This document shows, piece by piece, positions 36,210-45,634 of a stretch of DNA of 64,000 bases. The first letter of the stretch is position 1, and every line of letters begins with the position of its first letter. The position numbers and the translations under genes were made by a program. The notes below the pieces were generated by a model. The model searched no databases and was not told the DNA's origin. It was given only the letters and a program-made list of their open reading frames with translations. The stretch is from NCBI RefSeq assembly GCF_900582625.1, contig NZ_UTIQ01000199.1, positions 434,001 through 498,000 of the forward strand. Reading direction: 5' to 3'. Source of the DNA: Pseudomonas viridiflava (GTDB lineage Bacteria; Pseudomonadota; Gammaproteobacteria; Pseudomonadales; Pseudomonadaceae).

Positions 36210-38392
36210 ACGAAGAACTCTGGCAGCGTCGCCTGGATCGCGAGCGTCAGGCGCGCAAGACCGCCGAGCAATTGCTCACTGAAAAATCCCGCGAGTTGTA
36301 CCTCAGCACGGTCGAGCTCAAGCGCGCGCTCAGTGCGTCGGAAGCTCAGCGCCGTCTGCAGTTGGCGCTGTGGGGAAGCGGCGAGCTGATCTGGGAATGG
36401 CAGGCGCAGGACAATCAGATGCGCCTGCATTATTTCTCCAACAATCCCAACGAAACCCTGAGTGAAACGCTGCCCTGGGCCGACTGGGTGCAGCGCCTGC
36501 ACCCCGACGACCAAGGCCCCGCGCTGCTGGCTTGGAATGAGCACCTGTGCGGCAGTTGCGATTACTACGATCTGGAATTCAGGGTGCGCAATACGCCGGC
36601 CGAAGCCTGGCTTTGGTTACGCACGCAAGGCCGTGCCATCGAGCGCGGCAGCGATGGCCTGGCGCACCGCATCACCGGCACCTGCAAAGACATCACCCGC
36701 CAGCGCGAAGCCGAAGAGCATCTGCGCCTGCTGGCCGCGGCGTTTGCCAATAACCGCGACGCCAATGCGGTGCTGACCGCAGACCGGCGCGTGCTGCAAG
36801 CCAACGCCGCGTTTCTTGAATTGATCGGCATCACTGCCGCGCAACTGCCCGACCTGCAGTTCGACACACTGCTGTTTGATGCCGACGACAACAGCCCATG
36901 GCCGGCGCTGAGTTGCGCCGATCACTGGCAAGGCGAACTCACCTGCGTGCGCCACAGTGGCCAGCGCACCCCCGTGGAGCTGACCAGCACACTCGTGCAC
37001 AGCCGTGACCAGCACGCCGGGCATCTGGTGTTGTCGTTGCGCGACATCAGCGAACGGCGCCGGGCAGCCGATCACTTGCAGCACCTGGCTCGCCTCGATG
37101 TGCTGACCCAGCTGCCTAACCGCTTGCAGTTTCAAGAGCATTTGCAGCGCGCCTTACAGCATCCCCACAGCGACCGGCGCCTGGCGTTGCTATTTGTCGA
37201 TCTGGACGATTTCAAACAGGTGAACGATGCCTTCGGCCATGACATCGGCGACAGCCTGTTGCAACAGGTCGCCAAGCGCCTTCAGCAAGCCCTGCGCCAA
37301 GGTGACCTGGTGGCCCGCTGGGGCGGCGATGAGTTTGTGGTGCTGCTGGAACTGCGCAGCCACACCGAAGTGCTGGTGGTGGCCGATAAGTTGATTCGCG
37401 TGCTCAACGAGCCCATGGACCTGGCCGGCCATGTGCTTACCGCCACCCCGAGCATCGGCATCGCCCTGGCGCCGGAGCATGGCAACGAAGCCGGTGATCT
37501 GCTGCGCCACGCTGACGCCGCCATGTATGTGGCCAAGCGCCAGGGGCGTAACCAGTACGCCTTGTATCGCCCGGAGCTGAACGAGCAATTGGTGCACCGG
37601 ATCAAACTGGCCAATCTGCTGCGTCGGGCGCAAGCGCAAAACGAACTGAGCCTGGCCTTGCAGCCGAAAATCCGCCTGAGTGATCAGCGCATCGTTGGTG
37701 CCGAAGCCTTGCTACGCTGGGACACCGCCGACTACGGGCGCGTGGCACCGGATACCTTTATTCCGCTGGCCGAAGAACTTGGGCTGATCGTGCCCATTGG
37801 CCACTGGATCGTGCGCCAAGCCTGCGAATTGCTCACCGACTGGAAGGCGCGCGGCTGGGCGTTGTCGCTGGCCATCAACCTGTCGGCGCGCCAATTGCGC
37901 GACGAACAATTACTGCCGGTATTGCTCGACAGCATGGCGCATTGTGCGGCCCCGCCAGACGCGCTGGAGTTGGAAGTCACTGAATCCATTCTGCTGGAAG
38001 ATTCCGCGTTCGCCCGGCAACGCCTGCAAGCCTTGCGCGACGCCGGCTTTCGCATCGCCCTGGATGATTTCGGCACCGGCTATTCCTCCCTCAGTTACCT
38101 GAAAGAACTGCCGCTGGACCGGGTAAAAATAGACCGCAGCTTTATCTCCGACCTGGAGCAGTCACCGCGTGGCCGCGCGCTGTTGTCGTCCATTGCCGGG
38201 CTGTGCCGCGCCTTATCACTGCAAACCACGGCCGAAGGTGTAGAAACGGCGGCGCAGCTGCAACTGGTGCAGGCCGAAGGAATCGACGAGGTTCAGGGTT
38301 ATTTCTACTACCCACCGCTTAGCATCGAGGCCTTCAACCGGCTGCTGGACACCCTCAATGGCGCACCGGTACAGCCGGGGCTGCCGCGCTAA
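36206..38392 (+). CDS. PAS-GGDEF-EAL cyclic-di-GMP enzyme, H-NOX partner
   Basis: Signalling protein of 728 residues. An N-terminal coiled region (RQARKTAEQLLTEKSREL) precedes two PAS-type domains at about 50-180 and 180-290. The GGDEF domain has the intact site GGDEF near 373 and an RQGD inhibitory site five residues before it. The EAL domain has EALLRW near 500, DDFGTGYSS, KIDRSF and AEGVET. Both active sites look intact, so it may make and degrade c-di-GMP under H-NOX control, as known for H-NOX-associated enzymes in Shewanella and Legionella. Translation starts at a GTG overlapping the H-NOX stop. Confidence 0.92.
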   Translation: MNEELWQRRLDRERQARKTAEQLLTEKSRELYLSTVELKRALSASEAQRRLQLALWGSGELIWEWQAQDNQMRLHYFSNNPNETLSETLPWADWVQRLHPDDQGPALLAWNEHLCGSCDYYDLEFRVRNTPAEAWLWLRTQGRAIERGSDGLAHRITGTCKDITRQREAEEHLRLLAAAFANNRDANAVLTADRRVLQANAAFLELIGITAAQLPDLQFDTLLFDADDNSPWPALSCADHWQGELTCVRHSGQRTPVELTSTLVHSRDQHAGHLVLSLRDISERRRAADHLQHLARLDVLTQLPNRLQFQEHLQRALQHPHSDRRLALLFVDLDDFKQVNDAFGHDIGDSLLQQVAKRLQQALRQGDLVARWGGDEFVVLLELRSHTEVLVVADKLIRVLNEPMDLAGHVLTATPSIGIALAPEHGNEAGDLLRHADAAMYVAKRQGRNQYALYRPELNEQLVHRIKLANLLRRAQAQNELSLALQPKIRLSDQRIVGAEALLRWDTADYGRVAPDTFIPLAEELGLIVPIGHWIVRQACELLTDWKARGWALSLAINLSARQLRDEQLLPVLLDSMAHCAAPPDALELEVTESILLEDSAFARQRLQALRDAGFRIALDDFGTGYSSLSYLKELPLDRVKIDRSFISDLEQSPRGRALLSSIAGLCRALSLQTTAEGVETAAQLQLVQAEGIDEVQGYFYYPPLSIEAFNRLLDTLNGAPVQPGLPR

Positions 38393-38395
38393 CGC

Positions 38396-39247
38396 CTATT
38401 TCGGATTCCGGTAATACCCCACCGCCACCGCGTAATTGCCCGCCTTGCGCAGCAACGCGTGTTTGTCTTCCACCTTGCCGGTTACCGGGTTTTTCCAGCG
38501 GTAGTCGTAGCCACCCTCCTCCTGCTTGGCCATCAGCGCCAGTATCGGTGCGCCGACGGGTTTGCCCTGGGGGTCGTGGATGGTGGCGAAGTCCACGCCC
38601 AGCAGGCGCAGGTTGTAGCCGTGGGCAACGTAACGGCGGGTGGTGAGGTCGATGACGAAGACGTAGAGGTCGTCTTCGCGAAAGTCGGCGGAGAGTTCGT
38701 TGATGGCTTTGAAGCTCACCGCCGGATTTCGCTCGATGGCCTGGGCGCTTTTGCTTAGCAGCTGCGCGGCTTGTTCGGGTGTGGCCCTTGGCAGGTAGTG
38801 GCCGACGGCAATAATGCGTTCGCCCACTCGACGGAAGAACACGCGTTTGCGCTCTATCCGCCCGTCTGCCCAGTTCTTCCACGGGTATTCGGCGTTTTGC
38901 ACGCCCTCTTCTTCTTTGGTGTTCAGTGCCTCGGCAAACGCTGTGCGCAGTTCGGGCGGTAGCACCTTGTTGACGTTACGGCCGATCAGCACTGCCGACG
39001 GCCCGCCGCTGGCGAGCATGGTGCCGTGGGTGTCGACGACGAACACGTAGCGCTCACCGTCAATGAATTCGCCCTGGCGGCTAAAAGCGGCAAGCGCGGC
39101 GTCGCCCTGGGTGCGGTAGTAGTCCACGGCGCTGTCGAGCAGCTTGCGCGTCGCGGCGGACGGCTCCACGCCGGTTTCGGCACGGCAGGTTTGAGTAATC
39201 GAGAGCAAGGCCAGTACGGCGCAACCAATCGTTCGAATAATGCCCAA
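38396..39247 (-). CDS. Periplasmic Cache-domain protein
   Basis: Exported protein of 283 residues. The signal peptide ends near CRA at residue 23. Two consecutive single-Cache domains follow; each contains a YVFVVD- or YVFVID-type strand and ends in IIAVGHY or YAVAVGYY. There is no membrane anchor or signalling domain, so it may act as a soluble ligand binder. It converges with the c-di-GMP gene (3 bp between stops) and lies downstream of the sulfatase on the same strand. Confidence 0.8.
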   Translation of the reverse strand: MGIIRTIGCAVLALLSITQTCRAETGVEPSAATRKLLDSAVDYYRTQGDAALAAFSRQGEFIDGERYVFVVDTHGTMLASGGPSAVLIGRNVNKVLPPELRTAFAEALNTKEEEGVQNAEYPWKNWADGRIERKRVFFRRVGERIIAVGHYLPRATPEQAAQLLSKSAQAIERNPAVSFKAINELSADFREDDLYVFVIDLTTRRYVAHGYNLRLLGVDFATIHDPQGKPVGAPILALMAKQEEGGYDYRWKNPVTGKVEDKHALLRKAGNYAVAVGYYRNPK

Positions 39248-39297
39248 GGTTCAGCTCCTGGCGGCCGGTGCAGCCGCCTGTTCGGTATCAGGAAAGG

Positions 39298-40932
39298 CTA
39301 TGGACGCGGCGGAAAAACCACGCCCACCTGCTTGGCGTATTCCATCCATGCGGCTTTGAGTCGCTGCACAGTTTCCGGCTGGGATGACGCCAGGTCGGTG
39401 GTTTCGCCACGGTCTTTGCTCAGGTCGAACAACTGCCATTGCGGCGGCTGCGGTGCTTCGCCAAAGCCGGTTTGCGGGCGCATGCCCAACAGCTTCAGGT
39501 TGCCTTCGCGGTAATAGGCGTTGCCGAACAGCTCGCCGGCCAGCGCCGGGTTTTCATGGGCACTGCCCTGCCCGGTTAACAGCGGCATCATCGATTTGCC
39601 GGTGATCGGCTGTTTGTTGGCGTCGTTGGGAATGGGCAGCCCGGCGACAGCGAGAAACGTCGGCGCCAGGTCGTCGACCCGCGCGATGCCGCGCTCTATG
39701 CCTTGGCGATGAAGGCTTTTGGGCAGATTGATGATGGCCGGCACGCTGATGCCGCCTTCTGCGGTGGTGCCTTTGAACAGGTGAAACGGCGCGGCGCTGA
39801 CTTCCGCCCAGCGCAGGCCATAGTCGATTTGTGAACCGCGCTGGCCGAGGTTGGCGTAGGCGTTGTTGGTGTGCGCGCCGGCCGGGTAGAACTGGGTGTG
39901 GTTTTCGCCAGCGGCACCGTTGTCAGACATAAACACAATCAGCGTGTTGTCGTACTGCCCGCTCTCGCGCAGGTAGCTCACCAGCCGGCCAATGTTATGG
40001 TCGAGGTTGTCGACCATGGCCGCGTAGATCTCCATCTTTCGCGCTTCGGTACGCTTTTGCTCAGGCGTGAGCTGGTCCCAACCGGGTAGCTTCGGGTTAA
40101 CCGGAAGCGGCCTGGCTGCGACGGCCTCGGATGACAAAATGCCGAGTGCCTTCATGCGCTCGATCCGGCTGGCGCGGACGCTGTCGTAGCCTTGATCGAA
40201 ACGGCCTTTGTATTTGTCCAGATACTCCTTTGGCGCCTGCAAGGGCCAGTGCGGCGCCGTGTAAGCGGCGTAGGCGAAAAACGGTTTACCGTCTGCCTTG
40301 TTCGCTTTCAGGTAGCTGAGCAATTTGTCGGTGTAGAAATCGGTGGAATAGAAATTCTCCGGCAACTCGACTGGCTGGCCGTTCTCGCGGTAGTGCACCT
40401 GCTCGATTTTCGCCGGCTGCTCGCTGGCGGGCTTGAAGTGCGGTGCGCCCCCTTCCAGCAGGCTGAACGACTGCTGGAACCCGCGCTTGTCCGGGCCCTG
40501 ATCGGCCTCCAGGCCCAGGTGCCATTTGCCCACCATGGCGGTGCGGTAACCCCCGGCCGCAAGCAGTTCGGCAATCGAGTAGGCGCGCCCGTTCAGGTAG
40601 CCCTCGTAGCCCGGTTTGCCGCGCTGAAACGGCTGCATGGCTTCGGCCATGGTGCCGAGCCCGACCAGGTGATTGTCGGTGCCGGACATCAGCATCGACC
40701 GGGTGATCGAGCAGGTCGGCGCGGCGTACATGCTGGTCATCTGCACACCGTTTTTCGCCAATTGGTCCAGGCTTGGCGTATTGATTTCGCCGCCATAGCT
40801 GCCCAGGTCCGAGTAGCCCAGGTCATCGGCGACAATCAGCAAAATGTTGGGTGGCGTGGCGGCAAACGCCGAGCTGCACAGCAGCAGCGCGGCACTGAAT
40901 AATCCGGCAGAAACGGCAGGCGAAAACGGCAT
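39298..40932 (-). CDS. Exported arylsulfatase-family protein with unusual active-site motif
   Basis: Sulfatase-fold enzyme of 544 residues with a signal peptide (LLLCSSAFA). Metal-site residues D36 and D37 are in VADDLGYSD, MVGKWHLG is present, and the later metal site is VFMSDNGAAGE. The position that becomes formylglycine is C74, in CSITR; the usual signature is C-x-P/A-x-R, so isoleucine replaces the conserved small residue. Whether the cysteine is still modified is uncertain. The likely role is removing sulfate from aryl sulfates before uptake. It follows the cyclase gene in the aromatic locus. Confidence 0.87.
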   Translation of the reverse strand: MPFSPAVSAGLFSAALLLCSSAFAATPPNILLIVADDLGYSDLGSYGGEINTPSLDQLAKNGVQMTSMYAAPTCSITRSMLMSGTDNHLVGLGTMAEAMQPFQRGKPGYEGYLNGRAYSIAELLAAGGYRTAMVGKWHLGLEADQGPDKRGFQQSFSLLEGGAPHFKPASEQPAKIEQVHYRENGQPVELPENFYSTDFYTDKLLSYLKANKADGKPFFAYAAYTAPHWPLQAPKEYLDKYKGRFDQGYDSVRASRIERMKALGILSSEAVAARPLPVNPKLPGWDQLTPEQKRTEARKMEIYAAMVDNLDHNIGRLVSYLRESGQYDNTLIVFMSDNGAAGENHTQFYPAGAHTNNAYANLGQRGSQIDYGLRWAEVSAAPFHLFKGTTAEGGISVPAIINLPKSLHRQGIERGIARVDDLAPTFLAVAGLPIPNDANKQPITGKSMMPLLTGQGSAHENPALAGELFGNAYYREGNLKLLGMRPQTGFGEAPQPPQWQLFDLSKDRGETTDLASSQPETVQRLKAAWMEYAKQVGVVFPPRP

Positions 40933-40948
40933 ACAGCTCTCTCTTGTT

Positions 40949-41734
40949 TTAGTCGTTGAAAATGGCCACAGCGCGAACGAACCCCGCCGACGCGTGTTTG
41001 ATTTTGTAGGGGAAGCACGACACCACAAAGCCGTGGGCTGGCAGGCTTTCCAGGTTGGCGAGTTTTTCCATCTGGCCGTAACCGATGTCGCGCCCGGCCT
41101 TGTGCCCTTCCCAAATAATCGAGGCGTCGCCGCTCTCGGCAAAGCGCTCGCGGGTGTATTTGAACGGTGCGTCCCAGCTCCAGGCATCGGTGCCCACCAC
41201 GCGCACTCCGCGTTCGAGCAGATACATCGTCGCTTCCCGGCCCATGCCGATGCCGGCCTCCAGGTAACCCGGCTGGCCGAACAAGGCGCCGGCGCGGGTG
41301 TTTACCAACACGATGTCCAGCGGCTGCAAGGCATGGCCGATGCGCGACAGCTCGGCTTCCACTTCGTTGGCCGTTACCACATGGCCATCGGACAGATGGC
41401 GAAAATCCAGTTTCACGCCGGGTTGTAGGCACCAGTCCAGCGGCAGTTCATCGATGCCGAACGCCGGCTTGCCGCCGTCGGTGGTCGAGGCGTAATGCCA
41501 CGGCGCGTCCATGTGGGTGCCGCTGTGGGTGGTGATCTGCAAGCGCTCGGCAGCCCACGACTCATTGCCGGGCATCTGCTCAAGCTCAAGGCCCGGAAAC
41601 ATGGCAGCCATTTCCGGCCAGCCTTGCTGGTGGTCCATGTAATCGATTTTCGGCAGCAAGGGTGGCGGGTCGGTGTAGGGGTTGTTGTCGAGGGTGACGG
41701 ACAGGTCGACCAGACGTCGGCTGGGTTTAAACAT
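40949..41734 (-). CDS. Cyclase-family (kynurenine-formamidase-like) metal hydrolase
   Basis: Protein of 261 residues. The family motif HSGTHMDAPWH (H-x-G-T-H-x-D-x-P-x-H) supplies the metal ligands. The start ATG at 41734 lies inside the end of the upstream gene (8-bp overlap). Members open or hydrolyse amide and ester or lactone bonds in aromatic metabolism, but the specific reaction is not predictable. Confidence 0.85.
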   Translation of the reverse strand: MFKPSRRLVDLSVTLDNNPYTDPPPLLPKIDYMDHQQGWPEMAAMFPGLELEQMPGNESWAAERLQITTHSGTHMDAPWHYASTTDGGKPAFGIDELPLDWCLQPGVKLDFRHLSDGHVVTANEVEAELSRIGHALQPLDIVLVNTRAGALFGQPGYLEAGIGMGREATMYLLERGVRVVGTDAWSWDAPFKYTRERFAESGDASIIWEGHKAGRDIGYGQMEKLANLESLPAHGFVVSCFPYKIKHASAGFVRAVAIFND

Positions 41735-42701
41735 GGGCAGGCGCTCCACGAAGTGCGGGTGGATTAAGGGAATTGCGGACCAGCGCGGCCACGCTGCCGT
41801 CATGGCTGAAACCGGCCGCGCGGGCCAGGGGTGTTTTCAGCGGCGGCAGTTGGCCAAACAGGCTTTCGAGTGCCGGCACGGGCGCGTAGGTAATCAGGGC
41901 GCGGCGCGCTTCGCCGTAGACGGCGGCCAGGGCATCGACCACCTGGGCGATGGACAACTGCAGCACCGGCAGCTGCCATACCCGCTGGTCAACGACTTGC
42001 TGTGGCGGCAGTTCGGCGGCGTGAATCAGGTTGGTGACGCAGTGGCGTGCAGACATCCACCAGCAAGTGGCCTGCGGCGATACCGGGCAGCAATAGGCGT
42101 CGCCCTCGGCGAACGCGCGCATCAGGTCGCTCATGAATGCCGAGCGCAAGCCGTTGGGTTCACGCTGCCTTGCGACGATGCCGGGCAGGCGCACGGCGCG
42201 GCCATCCACTTCGCCGCGCCGGGCCAGGTCGAGCACCATGGCTTCCAGCATGGCTTTGTGGGTGGCGTACGACAGCTCGGGTTTGAGCGGCGCCTGTTCA
42301 TTCATGCGCGCCGGCAGATTGCCGCCGTACACCGCCACGCTGCTGGCGTACACCAGCACCGGCGGCCGCGCTCGGTTACGCAGTTGGTTGAGCAGTTCCA
42401 GGCTGGCGAGCAGGTTTACTTGGTAACCCAGCTCGTACTGCTCCTCGGCCAGCCCACCGGCAATGCTCACCAGGTGAAAGACCACGTCCACGCCGTCGGC
42501 CAGCACGCGGCGCAGCAGCGCGGCATCGGTAACGCTGCCGTCGTGGCGACGCACGCGCGGGTCGTCGGGTAAACCGTCGAGGTTTTTATCCAGCGCCAAC
42601 AACGTGGTGATCGGCTTGCCGCACACCGTGCCGCGCGCCAGCAGGCAGCGCAGCAGTTCACGGCCGACGAAGCCATTGGCGCCGGTAATGAGCACACGCA
42701 T
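41727..42701 (-). CDS. NAD-dependent epimerase/dehydratase-type dehydrogenase
   Basis: Extended SDR of 324 residues, nearest by eye to D-erythronate dehydrogenase (DenD). The NAD motif is ITGANGFVGRELL and the active site YATHK supplies Tyr and Lys. ATG 42701 is used, because the longer upstream frame reads through the previous gene. In the aromatic locus it may act on an alcohol or aldol intermediate after ring cleavage. Confidence 0.82.
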   Translation of the reverse strand: MRVLITGANGFVGRELLRCLLARGTVCGKPITTLLALDKNLDGLPDDPRVRRHDGSVTDAALLRRVLADGVDVVFHLVSIAGGLAEEQYELGYQVNLLASLELLNQLRNRARPPVLVYASSVAVYGGNLPARMNEQAPLKPELSYATHKAMLEAMVLDLARRGEVDGRAVRLPGIVARQREPNGLRSAFMSDLMRAFAEGDAYCCPVSPQATCWWMSARHCVTNLIHAAELPPQQVVDQRVWQLPVLQLSIAQVVDALAAVYGEARRALITYAPVPALESLFGQLPPLKTPLARAAGFSHDGSVAALVRNSLNPPALRGAPAHV

Positions 42702-42711
42702 CGGCGACTCC

Positions 42712-43695
42712 TTAGCCCTGGGCCTGAACGACGCGCTGATCGATACCGCCAAACAGCGACTGGCCGTCTGCACCCAGCACCTCCATGTGCACCCGGTCGC
42801 CGAAGCGCATAAAGCCGGTTTGCGGCGCGCCGTGGGCAATCATTTCAATCGCCCGGCGTTCGGCAATGCAGGCTGAGCCAACGCTGCGATCGCTGTTGGA
42901 GACCGTGCCCGAACCGATCACCGTGCCGGCACGCAAGCGCCGGGTTAGCGCCGCATGGGCGATCAGCTGGCCGAAGTGGAAATTCATTTCGCTGCCATGG
43001 GGATGGCCGAACCACTCGCCGTTCCACTGCACCTGCAACGGCAAGTGCACGCGCCCTGCCCGCCAGGCTTCGCCCAGTTCATCGGGGGTGATCGCCAACG
43101 GTGCAAAACTGGACGACGGCTTGGCCTGAAGAAAGCCAAAGCCGGTGGTCATTTCCCGTGGGGCCAGGGCGCGCAGGCTGACGTCGTTGATTTGCACGAT
43201 CAGCTTGATGTGCGCCAGAGCGTCTTCGGCGCTGCAGCCCATGGGCACGTCGTCGACCAGCACACCGAACTCGCCTTCGAAATCGATGCCCTGGCTTTCG
43301 CTGGGCAGCGGGACGTCGTCGCGGCCGCCGATAAAATCATCACCTGCGCCCTGGTACATCAGCGGCGTAAGGTCCGCGCCTTCAATGGGCGCCAGGTTGA
43401 AGGCTTTTTGCATCAGCGCGCCGTGGCTCATGAAGGCCGAGCCGTCGCACCATTGGTAGGCGCGCGGCAACGGCGCCATGGCGTGTTCGGCGTCGAAGGC
43501 AAAGGCGCCCACGGCTCGCCCGGCGTTCAGTTCATCGGCCAGCAGGCGCAAGCGCGGCTCGGCGCTGGCCCAGTTTTCCAGGGCCTGCTGCAAGGTTTTA
43601 GCGACGGAGTCGGCTTGCAGCGCCCAGGCGTTGTCGCGGGACACCACTACCAGTTGCCCATCCCGTGCACCGTTTTTCAGGGTGGCCAGTTTCAT
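42712..43695 (-). CDS. Fumarylacetoacetate-hydrolase-family protein
   Basis: FAH-superfamily protein of 327 residues. Metal and active-site marks are IDFEGEFGVLVDDVP, QINDVSLRALAPREM and the conserved late segment IGSGTVSNSD. The family hydrolyses C-C bonds in 1,3-diketones or hydrates ring-cleavage dienoates, which fits a step after the extradiol dioxygenase. Its start overlaps the cupin's stop by four bases. Confidence 0.88.
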   Translation of the reverse strand: MKLATLKNGARDGQLVVVSRDNAWALQADSVAKTLQQALENWASAEPRLRLLADELNAGRAVGAFAFDAEHAMAPLPRAYQWCDGSAFMSHGALMQKAFNLAPIEGADLTPLMYQGAGDDFIGGRDDVPLPSESQGIDFEGEFGVLVDDVPMGCSAEDALAHIKLIVQINDVSLRALAPREMTTGFGFLQAKPSSSFAPLAITPDELGEAWRAGRVHLPLQVQWNGEWFGHPHGSEMNFHFGQLIAHAALTRRLRAGTVIGSGTVSNSDRSVGSACIAERRAIEMIAHGAPQTGFMRFGDRVHMEVLGADGQSLFGGIDQRVVQAQG

Positions 43696-44264
43696 TGCGC
43701 GTTCTCCTTCAATGGCGGCGCAAAGCGCCCGTCCAGCAGCACGAACACCATGCGTGCCATGTGTTCGGTGCGGTTGCTCCAGGCGTGGTTGGTGCCGCGT
43801 TGCACCACCACATCACCTCGGGTCAGGCACACTTCTTCGTCGTCCAGAACCAGCCACACCTCGCCTTCGGTGACGATGCCGTAGTCCAGGGTTTCGGTGC
43901 GGTGCATCAGCTTGTGTTTGGAGTCGGCCGTGCCGGTGCCAGCATGGGCCTGGCCGATTTCGGCGAACGCGGCGGCGGCGTCTTCTGCGCTGACGTGGTT
44001 CTGCACGCTGTCTGGCGGAATATCCACCACGCGAATCACGCTGCCCGACGCTTCGGGGCTCAGTTGCAAGGGCTTGGCGGTCGGGTCGTCGGCGTTATCC
44101 AGCACGGCCGGGCTGCCGGTGCTGTTCCAGATTTCGTAAAACACCGTGCCGGGCACGGCAGCCAACGGGAACACGTTCGGCGTGGCGCCGCTGCTGGCGA
44201 CCACCGCGCGGCCCTGGGCGTTGTGGCCGGTGACCACACGTTTGAAGCTGGGAAGTGCTGACAT
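43692..44264 (-). CDS. Cupin-domain protein
   Basis: Single-cupin protein of 190 residues. Cupin motif 1 is near MHRTETLDYGIVTEGEVWLVLD and motif 2 near GDVVVQRGTNHAWSNR, with histidines and a glutamate suited to a metal site. It could be a small dioxygenase, isomerase or binding protein. It is translationally coupled to the FAH-family gene. No specific reaction is assigned. Confidence 0.82.
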   Translation of the reverse strand: MSALPSFKRVVTGHNAQGRAVVASSGATPNVFPLAAVPGTVFYEIWNSTGSPAVLDNADDPTAKPLQLSPEASGSVIRVVDIPPDSVQNHVSAEDAAAAFAEIGQAHAGTGTADSKHKLMHRTETLDYGIVTEGEVWLVLDDEEVCLTRGDVVVQRGTNHAWSNRTEHMARMVFVLLDGRFAPPLKENAQ

Positions 44265-44281
44265 GAACGGTCCTCGTGCGC

Positions 44282-45478
44282 TTACAACGGGGTGCCGATC
44301 ACGGCGGCCCGGTTGGCGTTTTTCGGCAAGCCCAAACAGGCCAGTGCGATCAACAATTGCAAGGCGGCGACGATGCCCAGCGCCGTGGGCAGCAGCGTGT
44401 TTTCACCGTGGGTGATCGCCAGCACCACCAGCGGGCTGACAAATTCGCCGGCAAAGATGGCTGCGGTAAAGCCACCCGCAGCGCGGCCGCGTTGGGGGAA
44501 ATCGACCTGGCTCATGATCCAGGTGATCAGCGTGGGCAGCATCAGACCGATGCCCAGGCCGTTGACCAGCACGGCGATCACCACGAGTGCGTGGTTGCCG
44601 GCCACGGCCATCATCAGCCCGCCGACGCCGGCCAGAAAAAACGCCAGCAGCATCTGTTTGTGCGGTGCCAGGCCGCTGAGCATGCGGAAACCAATCGCGC
44701 CGGCCAGCACACCGAGCTGGTTGGCGCCCATGGTCATGCCGATCTGCTGCGGCGCATCCACGTGCAGCAAGCTCAGCAGGTAACCGGCCTGCACCGGCAC
44801 CACAAACAGGCTGACGCCGGCCAGCACCGTAAGCACATACAGCGGCGCCAGGCGGCGCAGCGGAAACGGGCCGGTGTGCTCGACCGGGCCGGCGTGTTCG
44901 GCGTCGCCCTTGGGCTCCCACAACAAGCTCGCCATCAGTGGCAGAAACAGCAGGCCCACCGCATACAAGGCAAACGGCGTGCGCCAGCCGTTCTCGCCCA
45001 GCAGGCCGCCAACGGCCATGAACACCGCAGCGGAAAGCGAGGTCGCAACCATCTGCATGGCGAACAAACGCTCGCGGCGGGCGCCGTTGTAGTAGTCGCC
45101 CATTAGCGTGGTGCAGCCGGTCATGATCGCCGCTTCCGCCAGGCCGATACCGGCGCGGCTGGCAACAATGGCGTGCAACGAATCCAGCCATAACGGCAAC
45201 AGACCGCACACGCTGTACAGCAACATGGCAACCAGCAGCAGCGGCTTGCGCCCGACCTTGTCGGCCAGCAAACCGGCGAATGGTGCCACCAGGGCGATCA
45301 CCAACGCGGGCAAGGTCAAGGCGATGGGCACTAGAACGGTGGCGCCGGGTGTGCTGGCGAAATGTTCCTGCATACGCGGCAGTACGGGTGCCAACAGCAC
45401 CGCACCGAGTACGGGCAGGCAACTGCCCAACAGCAACAACAGCGATTGCGGCAAGCCGGCTTGGCGGTTAGTGGACAT
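44282..45478 (-). CDS. MFS transporter
   Basis: Major-facilitator protein of 398 residues with 12 hydrophobic segments. The loop motif GLLADKVGRKPLLL between TM2 and TM3 is typical. It is likely an inner-membrane importer or exporter for an aromatic compound of this locus. The ATG at 45478 is used; the open frame upstream belongs to a REP-like repeat. Confidence 0.88.
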   Translation of the reverse strand: MSTNRQAGLPQSLLLLLGSCLPVLGAVLLAPVLPRMQEHFASTPGATVLVPIALTLPALVIALVAPFAGLLADKVGRKPLLLVAMLLYSVCGLLPLWLDSLHAIVASRAGIGLAEAAIMTGCTTLMGDYYNGARRERLFAMQMVATSLSAAVFMAVGGLLGENGWRTPFALYAVGLLFLPLMASLLWEPKGDAEHAGPVEHTGPFPLRRLAPLYVLTVLAGVSLFVVPVQAGYLLSLLHVDAPQQIGMTMGANQLGVLAGAIGFRMLSGLAPHKQMLLAFFLAGVGGLMMAVAGNHALVVIAVLVNGLGIGLMLPTLITWIMSQVDFPQRGRAAGGFTAAIFAGEFVSPLVVLAITHGENTLLPTALGIVAALQLLIALACLGLPKNANRAAVIGTPL

Positions 45479-45512
45479 AGCGGGCTCCTGCGATTGTCGG
45501 GGTGCGCAGGAA

Positions 45513-45576
45513 TCGCGGCTGAAGCCGCTCCCCCACGCCACAGTGGTCACCTGTGGGAGAGGCTTTAGCCTCGATG
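45513..45576. repeat. REP-like palindromic element
   Basis: Two facing copies of the Pseudomonas REP core, GCGGCTGAAGCCGCTCCC and GTGGGAGAGGCTTTAGCC, form an imperfect hairpin in the 156-bp gap between the RND and MFS genes. It could attenuate transcription between them. Confidence 0.7.
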
Positions 45577-45634
45577 TTTTCAAGCTCAGGACGCATGGCA
45601 ATTCACTCTTCTTGTTGTTCTGAGGGCTGTTGAG

